Positions 1-8,821 are shown, counted from the first letter of the stretch. The stretch: DNA of 18,898 nucleotides from an uncultured Actinomycetes bacterium (GCA_937888775.1 CALAQT010000427.1:1-18898), one strand, 5' to 3'. The notes: generated from the letters alone by a model not told the origin. Numbers and translations are program-made.

Positions 1-117
1 ACCGCCGCCGCAGCGACGGCGGCGGTGGAGGCGGCGGTGCCGCCACCGCCACAACCCGCCAGCACGAGCGCGGTCACCGCCGCGATGGCGGCGGCGACCG
101 GCCCGGAACTTGAACGG
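1..117 (-). other. possible N-terminus of a lipoprotein, cut by the window edge
   Basis: Downstream of clpC on the same strand, one frame reads as a hydrophobic stretch (AAAIAAVTALVLAGC) followed by a Gly/Ala/Thr-rich run. This resembles a bacterial lipoprotein signal with a lipobox (LAGC; the Cys codon is at 53-51) and a low-complexity linker. No ATG is visible in this frame. The only in-frame start candidates are GTG codons at 77 and 65, which would leave too short a signal peptide, so either the start is unusual or the resemblance is an accident of the GGC-rich sequence. No terminator after clpC can be seen in these bases. Confidence 0.25.
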
Positions 118-2703
118 CTACTCGGTTTCGGACGGAGCGTCGGGATCGGCCGGGGCCTGCTCAGACCCGTCCTCGCCGTCAGCGTCGACACCACCGTCGG
201 CTCCGACTCCGACCGGCGTTGGCTTGGGCGCCGGCTGGATCACCGACAGCTTGACATCCTCGTCGTCGGTGTCGGGCACGCCGGGCTCGACCAGGACGGT
301 CGACCCGGACGGGACCTGTGAGCGCAGCACGAAGTCCGCCAGCGGATCTTCGATGTAGCGCTGGATCGCCCGGCGCAGAGGCCGCGCACCCATTGCGGGG
401 TCCCAGCCCTTCTCGACGAGCATGTCCTTGGCGCCTTCTGAGAGGTCGAGCTGAAGCTCGCGCTCCGCCATTGACTCGCGGATGCGCCGCAACAGCAGCT
501 CGACGATCTCCTTGATCTCGTCCTTGGCCAGCTTGTGAAACACGATCACGTCGTCGATCCGGTTGAGGAACTCAGGCCGGAAGACCTTCTTGAGCTCACC
601 CATGATCCGGTTCTTCATATCGTCATAGGTGATCCCGGTCTCGTCGTCTGAGACGGCGAAGCCCAGCGGCGTGTTTCGAGCGATCTCCGACGCGCCGATG
701 TTGGAGGTCATGATCACGATGCAGTGACGGAAATCGACCGTCCGTCCCTGGGCATCGGTGAGCCGGCCGTCCTCCAGGATCTGCAACAGGATGTTGAACA
801 CATCCGGATGGGCCTTCTCGATCTCGTCGAGCAGCAGCACGCTGTAGGGCTTACGCCGCACCGCCTCGGTGAGCTGACCACCCTCGTCGTAGCCGATGTA
901 GCCAGGAGGCGAGCCGACCAGCCGTGAGACCGCGTGCTTCTCCATGTACTCGGACATGTCGATCCGGATCATCGTGTCCTCGTCGCCGAACAGGAACTCC
1001 GCCAGCGTGCGGGCCAACTCGGTCTTGCCCACGCCCGAGGGGCCCAGGAAGATGAACGAACCGGTCGGCCGCTTGGGATCCTTGAGTCCGGCCCGTGAGC
1101 GCCGGATCGCCTTGGAGACGACCTCGATCGCCGGGTGCTGGCCAATCACGCGTTTGTGGAGCTCTTCCTCCATGCGCATCAGCTTGGCCGTCTCGGCCTC
1201 GGTCAGCTTGAACACCGGAATCCCGGTCCACATCGAGACGATGTCGGCGATCTCCTCCTCGCCGATCGAGGGACGCTCCGTCGACTCGCCGGCCTCCCAC
1301 TGATCCGCGAGCTCGCGCTTCTTCTGCGTGAGCCGGCGCTCGGTGTCACGGAGGTTGGCGGCCTTCTCGAACTCCTGGGACTCGATCGCCTCTTCCTTGG
1401 CGCGCCGGGTCTCCTCGATCTCGTCCTCGAGCTCGCGGTAGACCGGCGGGGAGGTCATCGACTTGATCCGCATCCGCGACGCCGCCTCGTCGATCAGATC
1501 GATCGCCTTGTCGGGCAGGAATCTGTCGGAGATGTAGCGGTCGGCCAGATCGGCGGCCGCCTCGAGTGCCGCATCGGTGATGTTGACCTTGTGATGCTGC
1601 TCGTAGCGATCACGCAGGCCCTTGAGGATCTGGACCGTTTCCTCGGTGGAGGGCTGGTCGACGATGATCTTCTGGAAGCGCCGCTCCAGCGCCGAGTCGC
1701 GCTCGAGGTACTTGCGGTACTCCTCGAGCGTGGTCGCGCCGACGGTCTGCAGCTCACCGCGGGCGAGCGCAGGCTTGAGAATCGAAGCAGCGTCGATCGC
1801 GCCCTCGGCCGCACCGGCACCGACCAGGTTGTGCAGCTCGTCGATGAACAGGATGATGTCGCCGCGCTGGGTGATCTCCTTCATCACCTTCTTCAGGCGC
1901 TCCTCAAATTCCCCTCGATACTTGGAGCCGGCAACCAGCGCCGCCAGGTCAAGCGTGTAGATCTGCTTGCCCTTCAGCAGCTCGGGGACGTCGGCATTGG
2001 TGATTCGCTGCGCCAGCCCTTCGACGACGGCGGTCTTGCCGACGCCCGGCTCGCCGACCAGTACCGGGTTGTTCTTGGTCCGGCGCGAGAGGATCTGCAT
2101 GATCCGCTCGATCTCGGTCTCACGACCCACGACCGGGTCGAGCTTGCCCTCGGAGGCGAGCTTGGTCAGATTGCGGCCGAACTGATCCAGCAGCTTGGAG
2201 GACTTCTTGCCCTCGCCGGGGCCCGCGGCTCCCGCCGCGCCAGCGCCTGAACCGCGCTGACGGCTCCCCGGACCGGACAGCATCCGGATCACCTCGTTGC
2301 GGATCTTCTCCGAGTCGGCGTCGAAGTCGAGCAGGATGCGCGCGGCCACGCCCTCGTTCTCACGAACCAGGCCGAGCAGGATGTGCTCGGTGCCGATGTA
2401 GTTGTGACCGAGGCTCAGCGCCTCGCGCAGGGCCAGCTCCAAGACCTTCTTGGCGCGCGGGGTGAACGGGATCTGACCAGAGGTGACCTCTTCGCCCGAA
2501 CCGACGATTCGCACGACCTGCGCGCGGACACGTTCGACGGTTATGTCGAGCGACTCAAGAACACGAGCAGCCAGGCCCTCCTCCTCCCGCAACAAGCCGA
2601 GCAGAATGTGCTCAGTGCCGATGTAGTTGTGCTTGAGCGTCCGCGCCTCTTCTTGGGCTAGCACGACCACTTGGCGGGCTCGCTCTGTAAATCGCTCGAA
2701 CAT
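118..2703 (-). CDS. clpC: ATP-dependent Clp protease ATP-binding subunit ClpC
   Basis: This is a class I Hsp100 AAA+ unfoldase, 861 aa, that delivers proteins to ClpP in the cytoplasm. Two Clp N repeats occupy about 1-145, each with the [12 protein letters not shown] signature. The first AAA+ module has Walker A GEPGVGKT (217-224) and Walker B ILFIDE (284-289). A UVR-like coiled middle region lies at about 421-456. The second AAA+ module has Walker A GPSGVGKT (554-561) and Walker B LLLDE (623-627). An LGF tripeptide (680-682) sits where ClpC proteins carry the ClpP-docking loop, so partnership with ClpP is expected. The last ~50 residues form an acidic, Pro/Gly-rich tail typical of actinobacterial ClpC. 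The ATG is preceded by AGGA five bases upstream. The 250-bp gap upstream gives it its own promoter region. The identification is secure from full-length motif agreement. Confidence 0.98.
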   Translation of the reverse strand: MFERFTERARQVVVLAQEEARTLKHNYIGTEHILLGLLREEEGLAARVLESLDITVERVRAQVVRIVGSGEEVTSGQIPFTPRAKKVLELALREALSLGHNYIGTEHILLGLVRENEGVAARILLDFDADSEKIRNEVIRMLSGPGSRQRGSGAGAAGAAGPGEGKKSSKLLDQFGRNLTKLASEGKLDPVVGRETEIERIMQILSRRTKNNPVLVGEPGVGKTAVVEGLAQRITNADVPELLKGKQIYTLDLAALVAGSKYRGEFEERLKKVMKEITQRGDIILFIDELHNLVGAGAAEGAIDAASILKPALARGELQTVGATTLEEYRKYLERDSALERRFQKIIVDQPSTEETVQILKGLRDRYEQHHKVNITDAALEAAADLADRYISDRFLPDKAIDLIDEAASRMRIKSMTSPPVYRELEDEIEETRRAKEEAIESQEFEKAANLRDTERRLTQKKRELADQWEAGESTERPSIGEEEIADIVSMWTGIPVFKLTEAETAKLMRMEEELHKRVIGQHPAIEVVSKAIRRSRAGLKDPKRPTGSFIFLGPSGVGKTELARTLAEFLFGDEDTMIRIDMSEYMEKHAVSRLVGSPPGYIGYDEGGQLTEAVRRKPYSVLLLDEIEKAHPDVFNILLQILEDGRLTDAQGRTVDFRHCIVIMTSNIGASEIARNTPLGFAVSDDETGITYDDMKNRIMGELKKVFRPEFLNRIDDVIVFHKLAKDEIKEIVELLLRRIRESMAERELQLDLSEGAKDMLVEKGWDPAMGARPLRRAIQRYIEDPLADFVLRSQVPSGSTVLVEPGVPDTDDEDVKLSVIQPAPKPTPVGVGADGGVDADGEDGSEQAPADPDAPSETE

Positions 2704-2783
2704 GGGCTTCCTGGTGTTGTGGCGGATACTTCCGGAGGTCGGTCGAGTGGGTTTTCCTGGTCAATCTCCTACGCTGCCAGCGT

Positions 2784-2798
2784 TGTCAAATACTCAAG
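2784..2798 (-). promoter_or_regulatory. candidate clpC -35 box with an HspR-like half-site
   Basis: About 80-95 bases upstream of the clpC ATG, the minus strand reads CTTGAGT (2798-2792), followed shortly by a perfect TTGACA (2789-2784). TTGACA matches a sigma-70-type -35 box, but no good -10 is visible at 16-18 bases. CTTGAGT equals one half of the HspR/HAIR operator (CTTGAGT-N7-ACTCAAG), but the second half is not recognisable. Promoter assignment is therefore tentative and heat-shock control only suggested. Confidence 0.3.
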
Positions 2799-2920
2799 AC
2801 CGGCTGCGGGGACGCCGAAGATTCCGTCTGCTCATCTGTATTCGGCTGATAACCGAGATGGATGAACCTTGACGGTCTTCTTTGGGGCCATACGCAAGTC
2901 TAACAGCCGCTCTGGGCTAC

Positions 2921-2940
2921 CCGGCGCCGGTTATCGCCGG
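2921..2940 (-). terminator. hairpin downstream of eamA
   Basis: A 6-bp G/C stem (CCGGCG / CGCCGG) with an 8-base loop starts 14 bases after the eamA stop codon, at the end of the greA-lysS-eamA run and before the clpC promoter region. There is no T tract, so it is at best a weak terminator candidate. Confidence 0.3.
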
Positions 2941-2953
2941 TGCGTGCGTCAGT

Positions 2954-3898
2954 TCACACGGCGTTCATGTTGACTTGCCCCGGCCTCCGGCGGCGGCGAA
3001 ACCGTCCTGGCGCCATGCGCCGACCGAGCATCGGCGGCCAGCGGCCACCGGTCGACAGCCACGAGCCGGCGAGGATCAGCAGCAATCCGGCGACGGCGCC
3101 CGCCCCCGGATGCTCGCCGAGCACCAGCACGCCGAGCGCCACCGCGATCACCGGATTGACGTAGGTGATCACCGTCGCGCGGCTGGTGCCGGCCTCCCGG
3201 ATCAGCACCACGAAGATCACGAACGCGATCGCCGTGCAGACGATCCCCAGGACCACGACCGCGGCGATCGCCGCCGCCGATGGCAGCCTGTGGGGTCGGT
3301 CCAGCGCGGCGTAGGGCGCCAACACCAGCGCGGCGACCGCAAGGCTGCAGCCCATCGTCGCGCGCGGATCCAGATCGGCCAGCCGGTGCTTGGCGATCAT
3401 CGGGCCGATCGCGTAGCCGACGGCGGCCAGCAGGATCGCCGCGGCTCCGAGCAATTCCGTGCCATTGCCGGCGATGTCCAGGCCGACCAGCGCGATCACG
3501 CCCGAGAAGCCGATCGCCAGCCCCAAGGCGCGGATCGGGGTCGGTCGCTCGGAGTGATCGAAGCGGATCGCCAGAACCGCTCCGATCAGCGGCACCGAGG
3601 CAATGATGATCGCGGCCAGCGACGAGGGCACATGCTGCTCGCCGTTGGCGATCATCGTGAACGGGATCGAGATCTCGGCTACCGCATAGGCGGCGATCCA
3701 GCGCCAGCGCCCCTTGACGGTCCCCAGCGTGCCGGCCCGCCGCGACAGCGCCAGCAGCACCAGCGCCCCCAGCGCGACCCTGGCCCAGGCCAGCGAACCG
3801 GGCGGCATTCCGTGCTCGATCGCGATCTTGATGAACAGGTACGGGACGCCCCAGATAACCGACATCGCCGCGAACGCGAGCCAGGCGCGGCGGTTCAT
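2954..3898 (-). CDS. EamA/DMT-family transporter
   Basis: This is a 314-aa inner-membrane protein of the drug/metabolite transporter superfamily with two EamA repeats (about 6-137 and 148-280) and roughly ten hydrophobic segments. Family hallmarks are visible: the opening AAMSVIWGVPYLFIKIA segment of repeat 1, and VNPVIAVALGVLVLGE in repeat 2, which matches the usual P-x-hydrophobic-x8-GE motif. Members export or import small metabolites, amino acids or purines, and the substrate cannot be read from the sequence. The C-terminus is a short cytoplasmic Arg-rich tail. The gene starts 31 bases after the lysS stop on the same strand and is probably co-transcribed with greA and lysS, although nothing ties its function to theirs. 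Confidence 0.92.
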   Translation of the reverse strand: MNRRAWLAFAAMSVIWGVPYLFIKIAIEHGMPPGSLAWARVALGALVLLALSRRAGTLGTVKGRWRWIAAYAVAEISIPFTMIANGEQHVPSSLAAIIIASVPLIGAVLAIRFDHSERPTPIRALGLAIGFSGVIALVGLDIAGNGTELLGAAAILLAAVGYAIGPMIAKHRLADLDPRATMGCSLAVAALVLAPYAALDRPHRLPSAAAIAAVVVLGIVCTAIAFVIFVVLIREAGTSRATVITYVNPVIAVALGVLVLGEHPGAGAVAGLLLILAGSWLSTGGRWPPMLGRRMAPGRFRRRRRPGQVNMNAV

Positions 3899-3929
3899 CG
3901 CCAGTGGTCGAGAGTGTGTGCGGGAGCCA

Positions 3930-5420
3930 CTAGTCGCGCATCGCCGGGAACAGCACGACTTCCCGGATCGAGCGCCGCCCGGTCAGCAGCATCACCAGCC
4001 GGTCGATGCCGATCCCGATCCCGCCGGTCGGCGGCATCCCGTACTCGAGCGCCTGGATGAAGCCCTCGTCATAGGGTTGGGCCTCCTCGTCGCCGGCCGC
4101 CGCCAGTCGGCGCTGACCCTCGAACCGCCGGCGCTGCTCGTCCGGGTCGTTGAGCTCGGTGAAGGCGTTGGCGATCTCTATCCCGCCGATGAACGCCTCG
4201 AAGCGCTCCACCAGACCCGGCGTCTCACGGTGCTGCTTGGCCAGGGGCGAGATCTCGACCGGGTAATCGAGCAGGAACGTCGGCTCGATCAGGGTCGGCT
4301 CCACGTGCTTGGAGACGAGCTCGTCGACCAGCTGTGGCCATGTGTCCTGGCCGGGGACCTGGAGCCCCCCGGCGCGCATCGCGGCTGCCAGATCGTCGCG
4401 CTCCCGGTGAGCCAGGATGTCGACCCCCGTGCGATCGAGGATCGAACCGGCCAGGGTCTCGCGCCGCCAGGGCGGGGTCAGGTTCAGCTCGCCCGCGTAA
4501 CCGACCGCCAGTCCGACCGCGTGTACGAGCCGCTCGCAGCGTTGCGCAACGTCCAGGTAGTCGGCGTAGGCCTCGTACCACTCAAGCACCGTGAACTCAG
4601 GGTTGTGCGTCGTGTCGACACCCTCGTTGCGGAAGTTCTTGCCGAGCTCGTACACGCGCTCCAATCCGCCGACGATCAGCCGCTTGAGGTAGAGTTCGGT
4701 GGCGATCCGCAGGTACAGCTGACGGTCCAGCGCGTTGTGGTGAGTGATGAACGGTCGCGCCATCGCGCCGCCGTAAAGAGGCTGCAGGACGGGCGTCTCG
4801 ACCTCGATGAAGCCCTCGTCGTCAAGGAACCGCCGCACGGTGGAGATCACGCGGGCGCGCGTGACGAACAGCTCCCGGGCCTCCTCGTTGGCGAGCAGGT
4901 CGAGCTCCCGGTGGCGAAAGCGCGTCTCGACGTCGGTCAGGCCGTGGTGCTTCTCCGGCGGCGGACGCAGTGACTTGGCCAGCACCGTGAAGCCGTCGAC
5001 CCGCAGCGTCAGCTCACCGCGGCGGGAGCAGAACGCGGTGCCGTCGACCCCGAGCAGGTCGCCGAGATCGAGCCCCAGCAGTCGCTCCATCGCCTCGGCG
5101 CCCAGCACATCGGCCCGCGCCTGCAGCTGGATCCGCCCGGAGCGGTCGACCAGGTCGAGGAACGCCATCTTGCCCTGCCCGCGCCGCGCGGCCAGTCGCC
5201 CCGCCACCCGGTGCGTGACTGTGGTCTCCTCCCCCGCGCCCAGCTCGGCATGAGCCTGGCGAACGGCGGCGATCGGCTCCACGCCGTCGAACTCATGGGG
5301 GAACGGCTCAACGCCGGCGGCGCGCAGCGCCTCCAGCTTGCGCCGGCGCGTCGCGAGCAGCTCGTTCTCGCCGGCGCCTTCGTCCCCCACGCGACCCTCG
5401 CCGACGCCTTCGTCGCCCAT
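3930..5420 (-). CDS. lysS: lysine--tRNA ligase, class II
   Basis: This enzyme charges tRNA-Lys with lysine in the cytoplasm. The protein is 496 aa, normal for class II LysRS. An OB-fold anticodon-binding domain lies at about 68-165 (VAGRLAARRGQGKMAFLDL). The class II catalytic core follows, with motif 1 around FIEVETPVLQ (204-213), motif 2 FRNEGVDTTHNPEF (263-276) and motif 3 GGIGIGIDRLVM (466-477). The VEISPLAK segment (388-395), typical of LysRS, is present. The first ~20 residues are a Gly/Glu-rich extension made of a short imperfect tandem duplication (GDEGVGEG / GDEGAGEN). A GTG at 5390 preceded by GAGGGT is an alternative start that would remove one copy. The gene begins 12 bases after the greA stop, so the two genes are almost certainly co-transcribed. 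Confidence 0.97.
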   Translation of the reverse strand: MGDEGVGEGRVGDEGAGENELLATRRRKLEALRAAGVEPFPHEFDGVEPIAAVRQAHAELGAGEETTVTHRVAGRLAARRGQGKMAFLDLVDRSGRIQLQARADVLGAEAMERLLGLDLGDLLGVDGTAFCSRRGELTLRVDGFTVLAKSLRPPPEKHHGLTDVETRFRHRELDLLANEEARELFVTRARVISTVRRFLDDEGFIEVETPVLQPLYGGAMARPFITHHNALDRQLYLRIATELYLKRLIVGGLERVYELGKNFRNEGVDTTHNPEFTVLEWYEAYADYLDVAQRCERLVHAVGLAVGYAGELNLTPPWRRETLAGSILDRTGVDILAHRERDDLAAAMRAGGLQVPGQDTWPQLVDELVSKHVEPTLIEPTFLLDYPVEISPLAKQHRETPGLVERFEAFIGGIEIANAFTELNDPDEQRRRFEGQRRLAAAGDEEAQPYDEGFIQALEYGMPPTGGIGIGIDRLVMLLTGRRSIREVVLFPAMRD

Positions 5421-5432
5421 GCGCCGACTCGG

Positions 5433-5912
5433 CTACTTGGCGTCGACGTCGATCTTGGTGATCTTCAGGTTGCGCTCGCCCCTGGGCGTCGTGACCTTGA
5501 CCTGGTCACCGCGCTTGCGGCCCAACAGCGCCTTTCCGACCGGCGACTCGTTGGAGAGCTTCATGTCGGCGGGCTTGGCCTCGGCCGAACCGACGATCGT
5601 GTACTTCGTCGACTTGCCGGCCTCGTCCTTGACGTGGACCACCGAGCCCACGCGGACGATATCGGTGCTGAGATCAGACGAGTCGACGACCGTCGCCGAG
5701 CGCAGCTTGTCCTCGAGCGCTGCGATCCGCGCCTCGAGCATGGCCTGCTCGTTCTTGGCGTCGTCGTACTCGGCGTTCTCGGAGATGTCGCCGAACTCGC
5801 GCGCCTCTTTGATTCGCGCGGCTACCTCACGGCGGCGTGTGGTCGCTAGATGGTCGAGCTCGGCCTTGAGGTTGGCGAGCCCTTCCTGAGTGAGGATGAC
5901 ATCCTTGGGCAT
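5433..5912 (-). CDS. greA: transcription elongation factor GreA
   Basis: GreA rescues backtracked RNA polymerase by stimulating transcript cleavage through the secondary channel. With the start at 5912 the protein is 159 aa, the usual size. An N-terminal antiparallel coiled coil (about 1-75) carries the tip signature DISENAEYDDAK with the conserved acidic residues. The C-terminal FKBP-like domain (about 80-159) includes SNESPVGKALLGRKRGDQV. A longer in-frame reading to 6032 would add 40 residues with no family similarity and run through the leader hairpin, so I reject it. The ATG has only a weak AGG upstream. It is the first gene of greA-lysS-eamA. Its 5' region holds a promoter candidate, an intrinsic terminator and an array of palindromic boxes, which suggests conditional expression. 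Confidence 0.97.
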   Translation of the reverse strand: MPKDVILTQEGLANLKAELDHLATTRRREVAARIKEAREFGDISENAEYDDAKNEQAMLEARIAALEDKLRSATVVDSSDLSTDIVRVGSVVHVKDEAGKSTKYTIVGSAEAKPADMKLSNESPVGKALLGRKRGDQVKVTTPRGERNLKITKIDVDAK

Positions 5913-5948
5913 GGCTTGAAAACCTGTATTCGTGGCGATCTGGACGAG

Positions 5949-5971
5949 AAAAACCCGCCGGAGCCGACGGG
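5949..5971 (-). terminator. intrinsic terminator in the greA leader (possible attenuator)
   Basis: On the minus strand, CCCGTC (5971-5966) pairs with GGCGGG (5959-5954; one T-G pair) around a 6-base loop, immediately followed by TTTTT (5953-5949). This is a textbook intrinsic terminator shape. It lies 37 bases upstream of the greA ATG and downstream of the best promoter candidate, so it should cut some transcripts before greA. It could alternatively end transcripts from the S53 gene upstream, although it lies more than 200 bases beyond that stop codon. E. coli greA is also known to have a terminator in its leader that produces short GraL RNAs; the parallel is functional, not by sequence. Confidence 0.55.
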
Positions 5972-6004
5972 AATCACCGCGCGTTCGGAGGCGTGGGCGG
6001 CATG

Positions 6005-6032
6005 AGTATAGGGCCAATTGCCCAGAGGGCAA
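6005..6032 (-). promoter_or_regulatory. candidate greA promoter
   Basis: The minus strand shows TATACT (6010-6005; five of six -10 consensus bases) and TTGCCC (6032-6027; four of six -35 bases), separated by 16 bases. The predicted start point is near 5998, giving a leader of about 85 bases that contains the terminator hairpin. Two of the palindromic boxes overlap the -35 and the spacer. Confidence 0.45.
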
Positions 6033-6112
6033 TTGGCTTGGGCAATTGCCCTGGGGGCAGTTGCACGAGCCTGGTCAATGGCCCTTGGGGACAGTTGGTC
6101 CAGCAGCAATTA
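6011..6112. repeat. array of seven CAATTG-centred palindromic boxes upstream of greA
   Basis: The region between the S53 gene and greA contains a run of degenerate 12-13-bp palindromes of the form GGNCAATTGNCC. Their centres lie near 6017, 6032, 6045, 6060, 6078, 6094 and 6109, so spacing is 13-18 bp. The third (6040-6051, GGGCAATTGCCC) is a perfect palindrome. The first two also form a perfect 10-bp inverted repeat (6014-6023 with 6027-6036) around a 3-base loop. Copies 4-7 are diverged (CAGTTG, CAATGG, CAGTTG, CAATTA). The array overlaps the greA promoter candidate and extends about 80 bp upstream of it. It could be clustered operators or a folded RNA element at the 3' end of the S53 transcript. 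From 6113 to 6191 there are only small hairpins (CCTGG-AA-CCAGG at 6113-6124; the palindrome CCGCAGCTGCGG at 6179-6190). Confidence 0.7.
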
Positions 6113-6191
6113 CCTGGAACCAGGCGCAAAACGCCGGTTGAGCAGCTTCGTGAGCCTCAGCTTGGTTGCCGCCCGGCTCCGCAGCTGCGGC

Positions 6192-8785
6192 TCACACCTT
6201 GATCCGCTCGATGAAAGCCGTCGACTCGTTGCGTTGGTCGGTGACCAGCAGCACCACCGTGAGCTGCTTGACCCTGTCGTGGCGTACCTTGGCCGCTAGG
6301 CGGGTGCTGACGCTGATCGCCGGGGCGGCGATGGTCAAGGTCGCGTTTGACACGGATCCGAGCAGCGAGATCGTCAGCGTCTCATGGTTGACATGGGTCT
6401 TGACCTTGATCCGCCGGCGACCGTTCCTGACGACTACCCCCTTGGACAGCGACGTCGACGACTTGGAGAACCCCAGCCCCGAGGGCAGCGAGATCACGAC
6501 CGACTTCAGCAACGGTGCGTTGCTGCCCGACCGTAGCGCGAAACTCAGCGCCGGCCGCCGCCCGGCCAAGCCCTTCAGCGACGTGCGCGAGTCCGTCGGG
6601 GCTCCGACCCTGAGCCTCGGCGGCGGAGGTGGATTGACGATCGTCCAGCTGAACTGCGCCGCGCCGGTGTCGTTGTAGACATCCGATGCCGAGACGGTCA
6701 CCGACGAGGCGCCGGCGACGCTCGGAGACCCGGAGATGACACCGGTGAAAGGATTGATGCTCAGTCCCGCCGGGAGCCCGGTAGCCGCGTAGATCAGGGC
6801 CGCGGGGCCACCGACTGACGCCTCTACGTGCAACAGCACCCCGTGACCGGCGACCGTCGACTGGGCTCCGGGGCTTGCCACGCTGACCGAATATCCTGGG
6901 CCGCCGCCACACAGCGCGTTGGCCAGCGCCGGCGCAACCGGAGAGCCGAGCCCGGTCGTCATGTCGTAGCCGGCGGTGACCGGATAGAGGCCGCCATTGG
7001 CGCCGATCGCGTCGTTATTGGCCAGGTGGCTGATCGGACTGGGGAGGGCGACGTCGTGGAAGCTGCTCGCATAGGCGACGCCGGCGATCCCGTACAGCGC
7101 CGGGTTGACGAAGCCGACGGGAACCCCCCGGCACACGGGCGACGCGTTCACCAACGCCGTCAGCGCCGCCCACACGGGCGCCGCCGCGCTGGTCCCGCCG
7201 AGACCCACCCAGACGCCGTTGGCGAAGATGACATAGGGGGTCGCCGGATCGCCGTCGGCGCTGACATCGGGCGTCTGGCGACACACGGAGGTCATGACGC
7301 AGGGTGTACCGGATGAGTAGGCGTTCACGACTCCCACCGACGCGGCCGCACCGGACTGATACGACGGCATCCCCCACCTCGTGGAGATGCCTCCGGTCGT
7401 GGCGCTGGCCTGACCCGTGCTGTCGGTCCCGTCATTCCACACGCTCTCCAGCGCCGCCTGTCCTGGCGTGTACAGGGTCGGCCCGTTGGCACCGTCGGAG
7501 TACAGGCTGGTGGCGCCGACGCCGATCGCAAACGGCTGACTGGAGGGGTCTGCGACCGACAGGCCGATCTTGGTGTGATCGGACTGGTAACAGGCCGCCG
7601 AGCCGCTGTCGCCCGACGCGGCGAAGAAGCTCTGCCTTGCGCGGCCGCCTCCTGAAGCAACGTGTTCTCGGAGCTCATCTGGCTAGTGCCCGCGACTGCC
7701 TCACACACCCCCCAAGACGTTGCGACAACCTTGGCGCTGTCGTCCGAGACGATCTGCGACATCACGGCGAGCGCTGCGGCACCGGTGTCCGGCGCTTGGT
7801 AGACGACCACGCTCGCCTTGGGAGCCAGCCCGATCAGCTGCTCGATGTCCAGCGCCGCCTCGTCGTCGTTGCTGACTCCCGGCGTGTAGGCACCCGGCCC
7901 GCCATCGACGTCGACGTTCGAAACCGGGACGCCAGTCGCATAGCAGGACTGGTAGGTGGCGATGTCAGCCGGGCTGTACGGCTCCAGCTCGACCAAAGCG
8001 ACCGTCTGTCCCGCACCCTGATCGCCGCCGCCGTAGAGGCCGGCGAACTGATACGCGGACGCGACGGCGTCGGCGGTGTAGCCGCCCGGATGCTGTGCGG
8101 CGGCACTGGCCGCCGAGCACGGCTGTGGTCCTCCGGTGACCACGTGCGGCGCCGATGCCGGCGCCCGCAGAACGTGACCGGCGACCTCGACGTTCTGCGG
8201 ACGTTCCAGCGCCAGATCGTCGAGTCCCGTTACCGCCTGCACGTCGGCGGCGACGCTTCGAGGCAGCGCCGGCGCCTGCGCGTTGGCGTAGTCGATCGAG
8301 CCGCCGGGCGTCCTGACCTCCAAGATGGAAGTCGAGAATGCCTGCTCCACCTGCGCAGCAGTACCCGTCACCGGCAGCGTCAGACCATTCGCGGTGACCG
8401 GACCAACCACCAGACCGCGTGCTCGCAGCGCCGCCTGCACGGCTCCGGTCTGCGACGCGGTAGCGCCGAAGCGCCGCGAGAACTGCGCCAAGCTCAGGTA
8501 GTGGCGATACGCGGGTGTGCCGGGCGTCGAGGCGTCGGTCGCCAAGGCCCTCAGGCCGTTTGGGTCCCGGGGCTCCAGGGCGACGGTCAACCGCAGCATG
8601 GTCCTCGCAGGCGCAGCGCCGGTGACGACCGTGCCGCGCGGTAGCGCCCGCGCTGACCCAATCCGGGTCGGACTGGAGGCCGGCGAGGCGGCGTGGGCAG
8701 CCGATGCGGCGGTCAGGCCGAGCATCGCCCATGGGGCCAGAACAGAGACCGCTGCCCGGACGACCCCTCTGCCCCTTCGACGCAT
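6192..8785 (-). pseudogene. secreted S53 peptidase (sedolisin/kumamolisin type), frameshifted
   Basis: S53 peptidases are secreted acid serine proteases activated by removal of a propeptide. The first frame (7325-8785) encodes a signal peptide (MRRRGRGVVRAAVSV..., probable cut after AHA at 32), a Pro-kumamolisin activation domain (about 58-190), and the start of the catalytic domain with Glu309 and Asp313 in NDDEAALD. After Gly384 the frame is lost. The next frame resumes without a gap as (Q)SFFAASGDSG, which holds the oxyanion Asp (about 393), then GGTSAAAP with the nucleophile Ser (about 533) and the calcium-site segment YDMTTGLGSP. A putative Ig domain (He_PIG) and a beta-rich tail end the protein. 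Joining the frames gives about 864 aa and needs one extra base next to 7634 (GGCAGAGC should be GGCCAGAGC). The ATG has GGAG eight bases upstream. It is paralogous to the half gene next door. The family is certain; whether the frameshift is real is not. Confidence 0.9.
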
Positions 8786-8821
8786 GGTCCCGTCTCCTCG
8801 ATCGCTGGTCCCAGAGCCAGC

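Noticed and set aside
2882..4060. Long plus-strand open frames opposite eamA, and similar ones opposite clpC, the flippase and the dehydrogenase.
   Set aside because: They are Arg/Ala/Pro/Asp-rich shadows produced by high GC; the opposite strand has clear family motifs throughout.
5974..6003. A nine-codon proline-rich leader ORF (MPPTPPNAR) ahead of the greA terminator hairpin.
   Set aside because: Its ATG lies upstream of the start point predicted from TATACT at 6005-6010, so it would not be in that transcript, and no ribosome-binding site is seen.
6011..6112. CRISPR-like array.
   Set aside because: Repeat units are only 12-13 bp with about 2-5 bp between them, they diverge, and no cas genes are near.
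7625..7645. Programmed ribosomal frameshift in the S53 gene.
   Set aside because: There is no slippery heptamer or downstream pseudoknot candidate, and adding a C to GGCAGAGC restores the frame simply.
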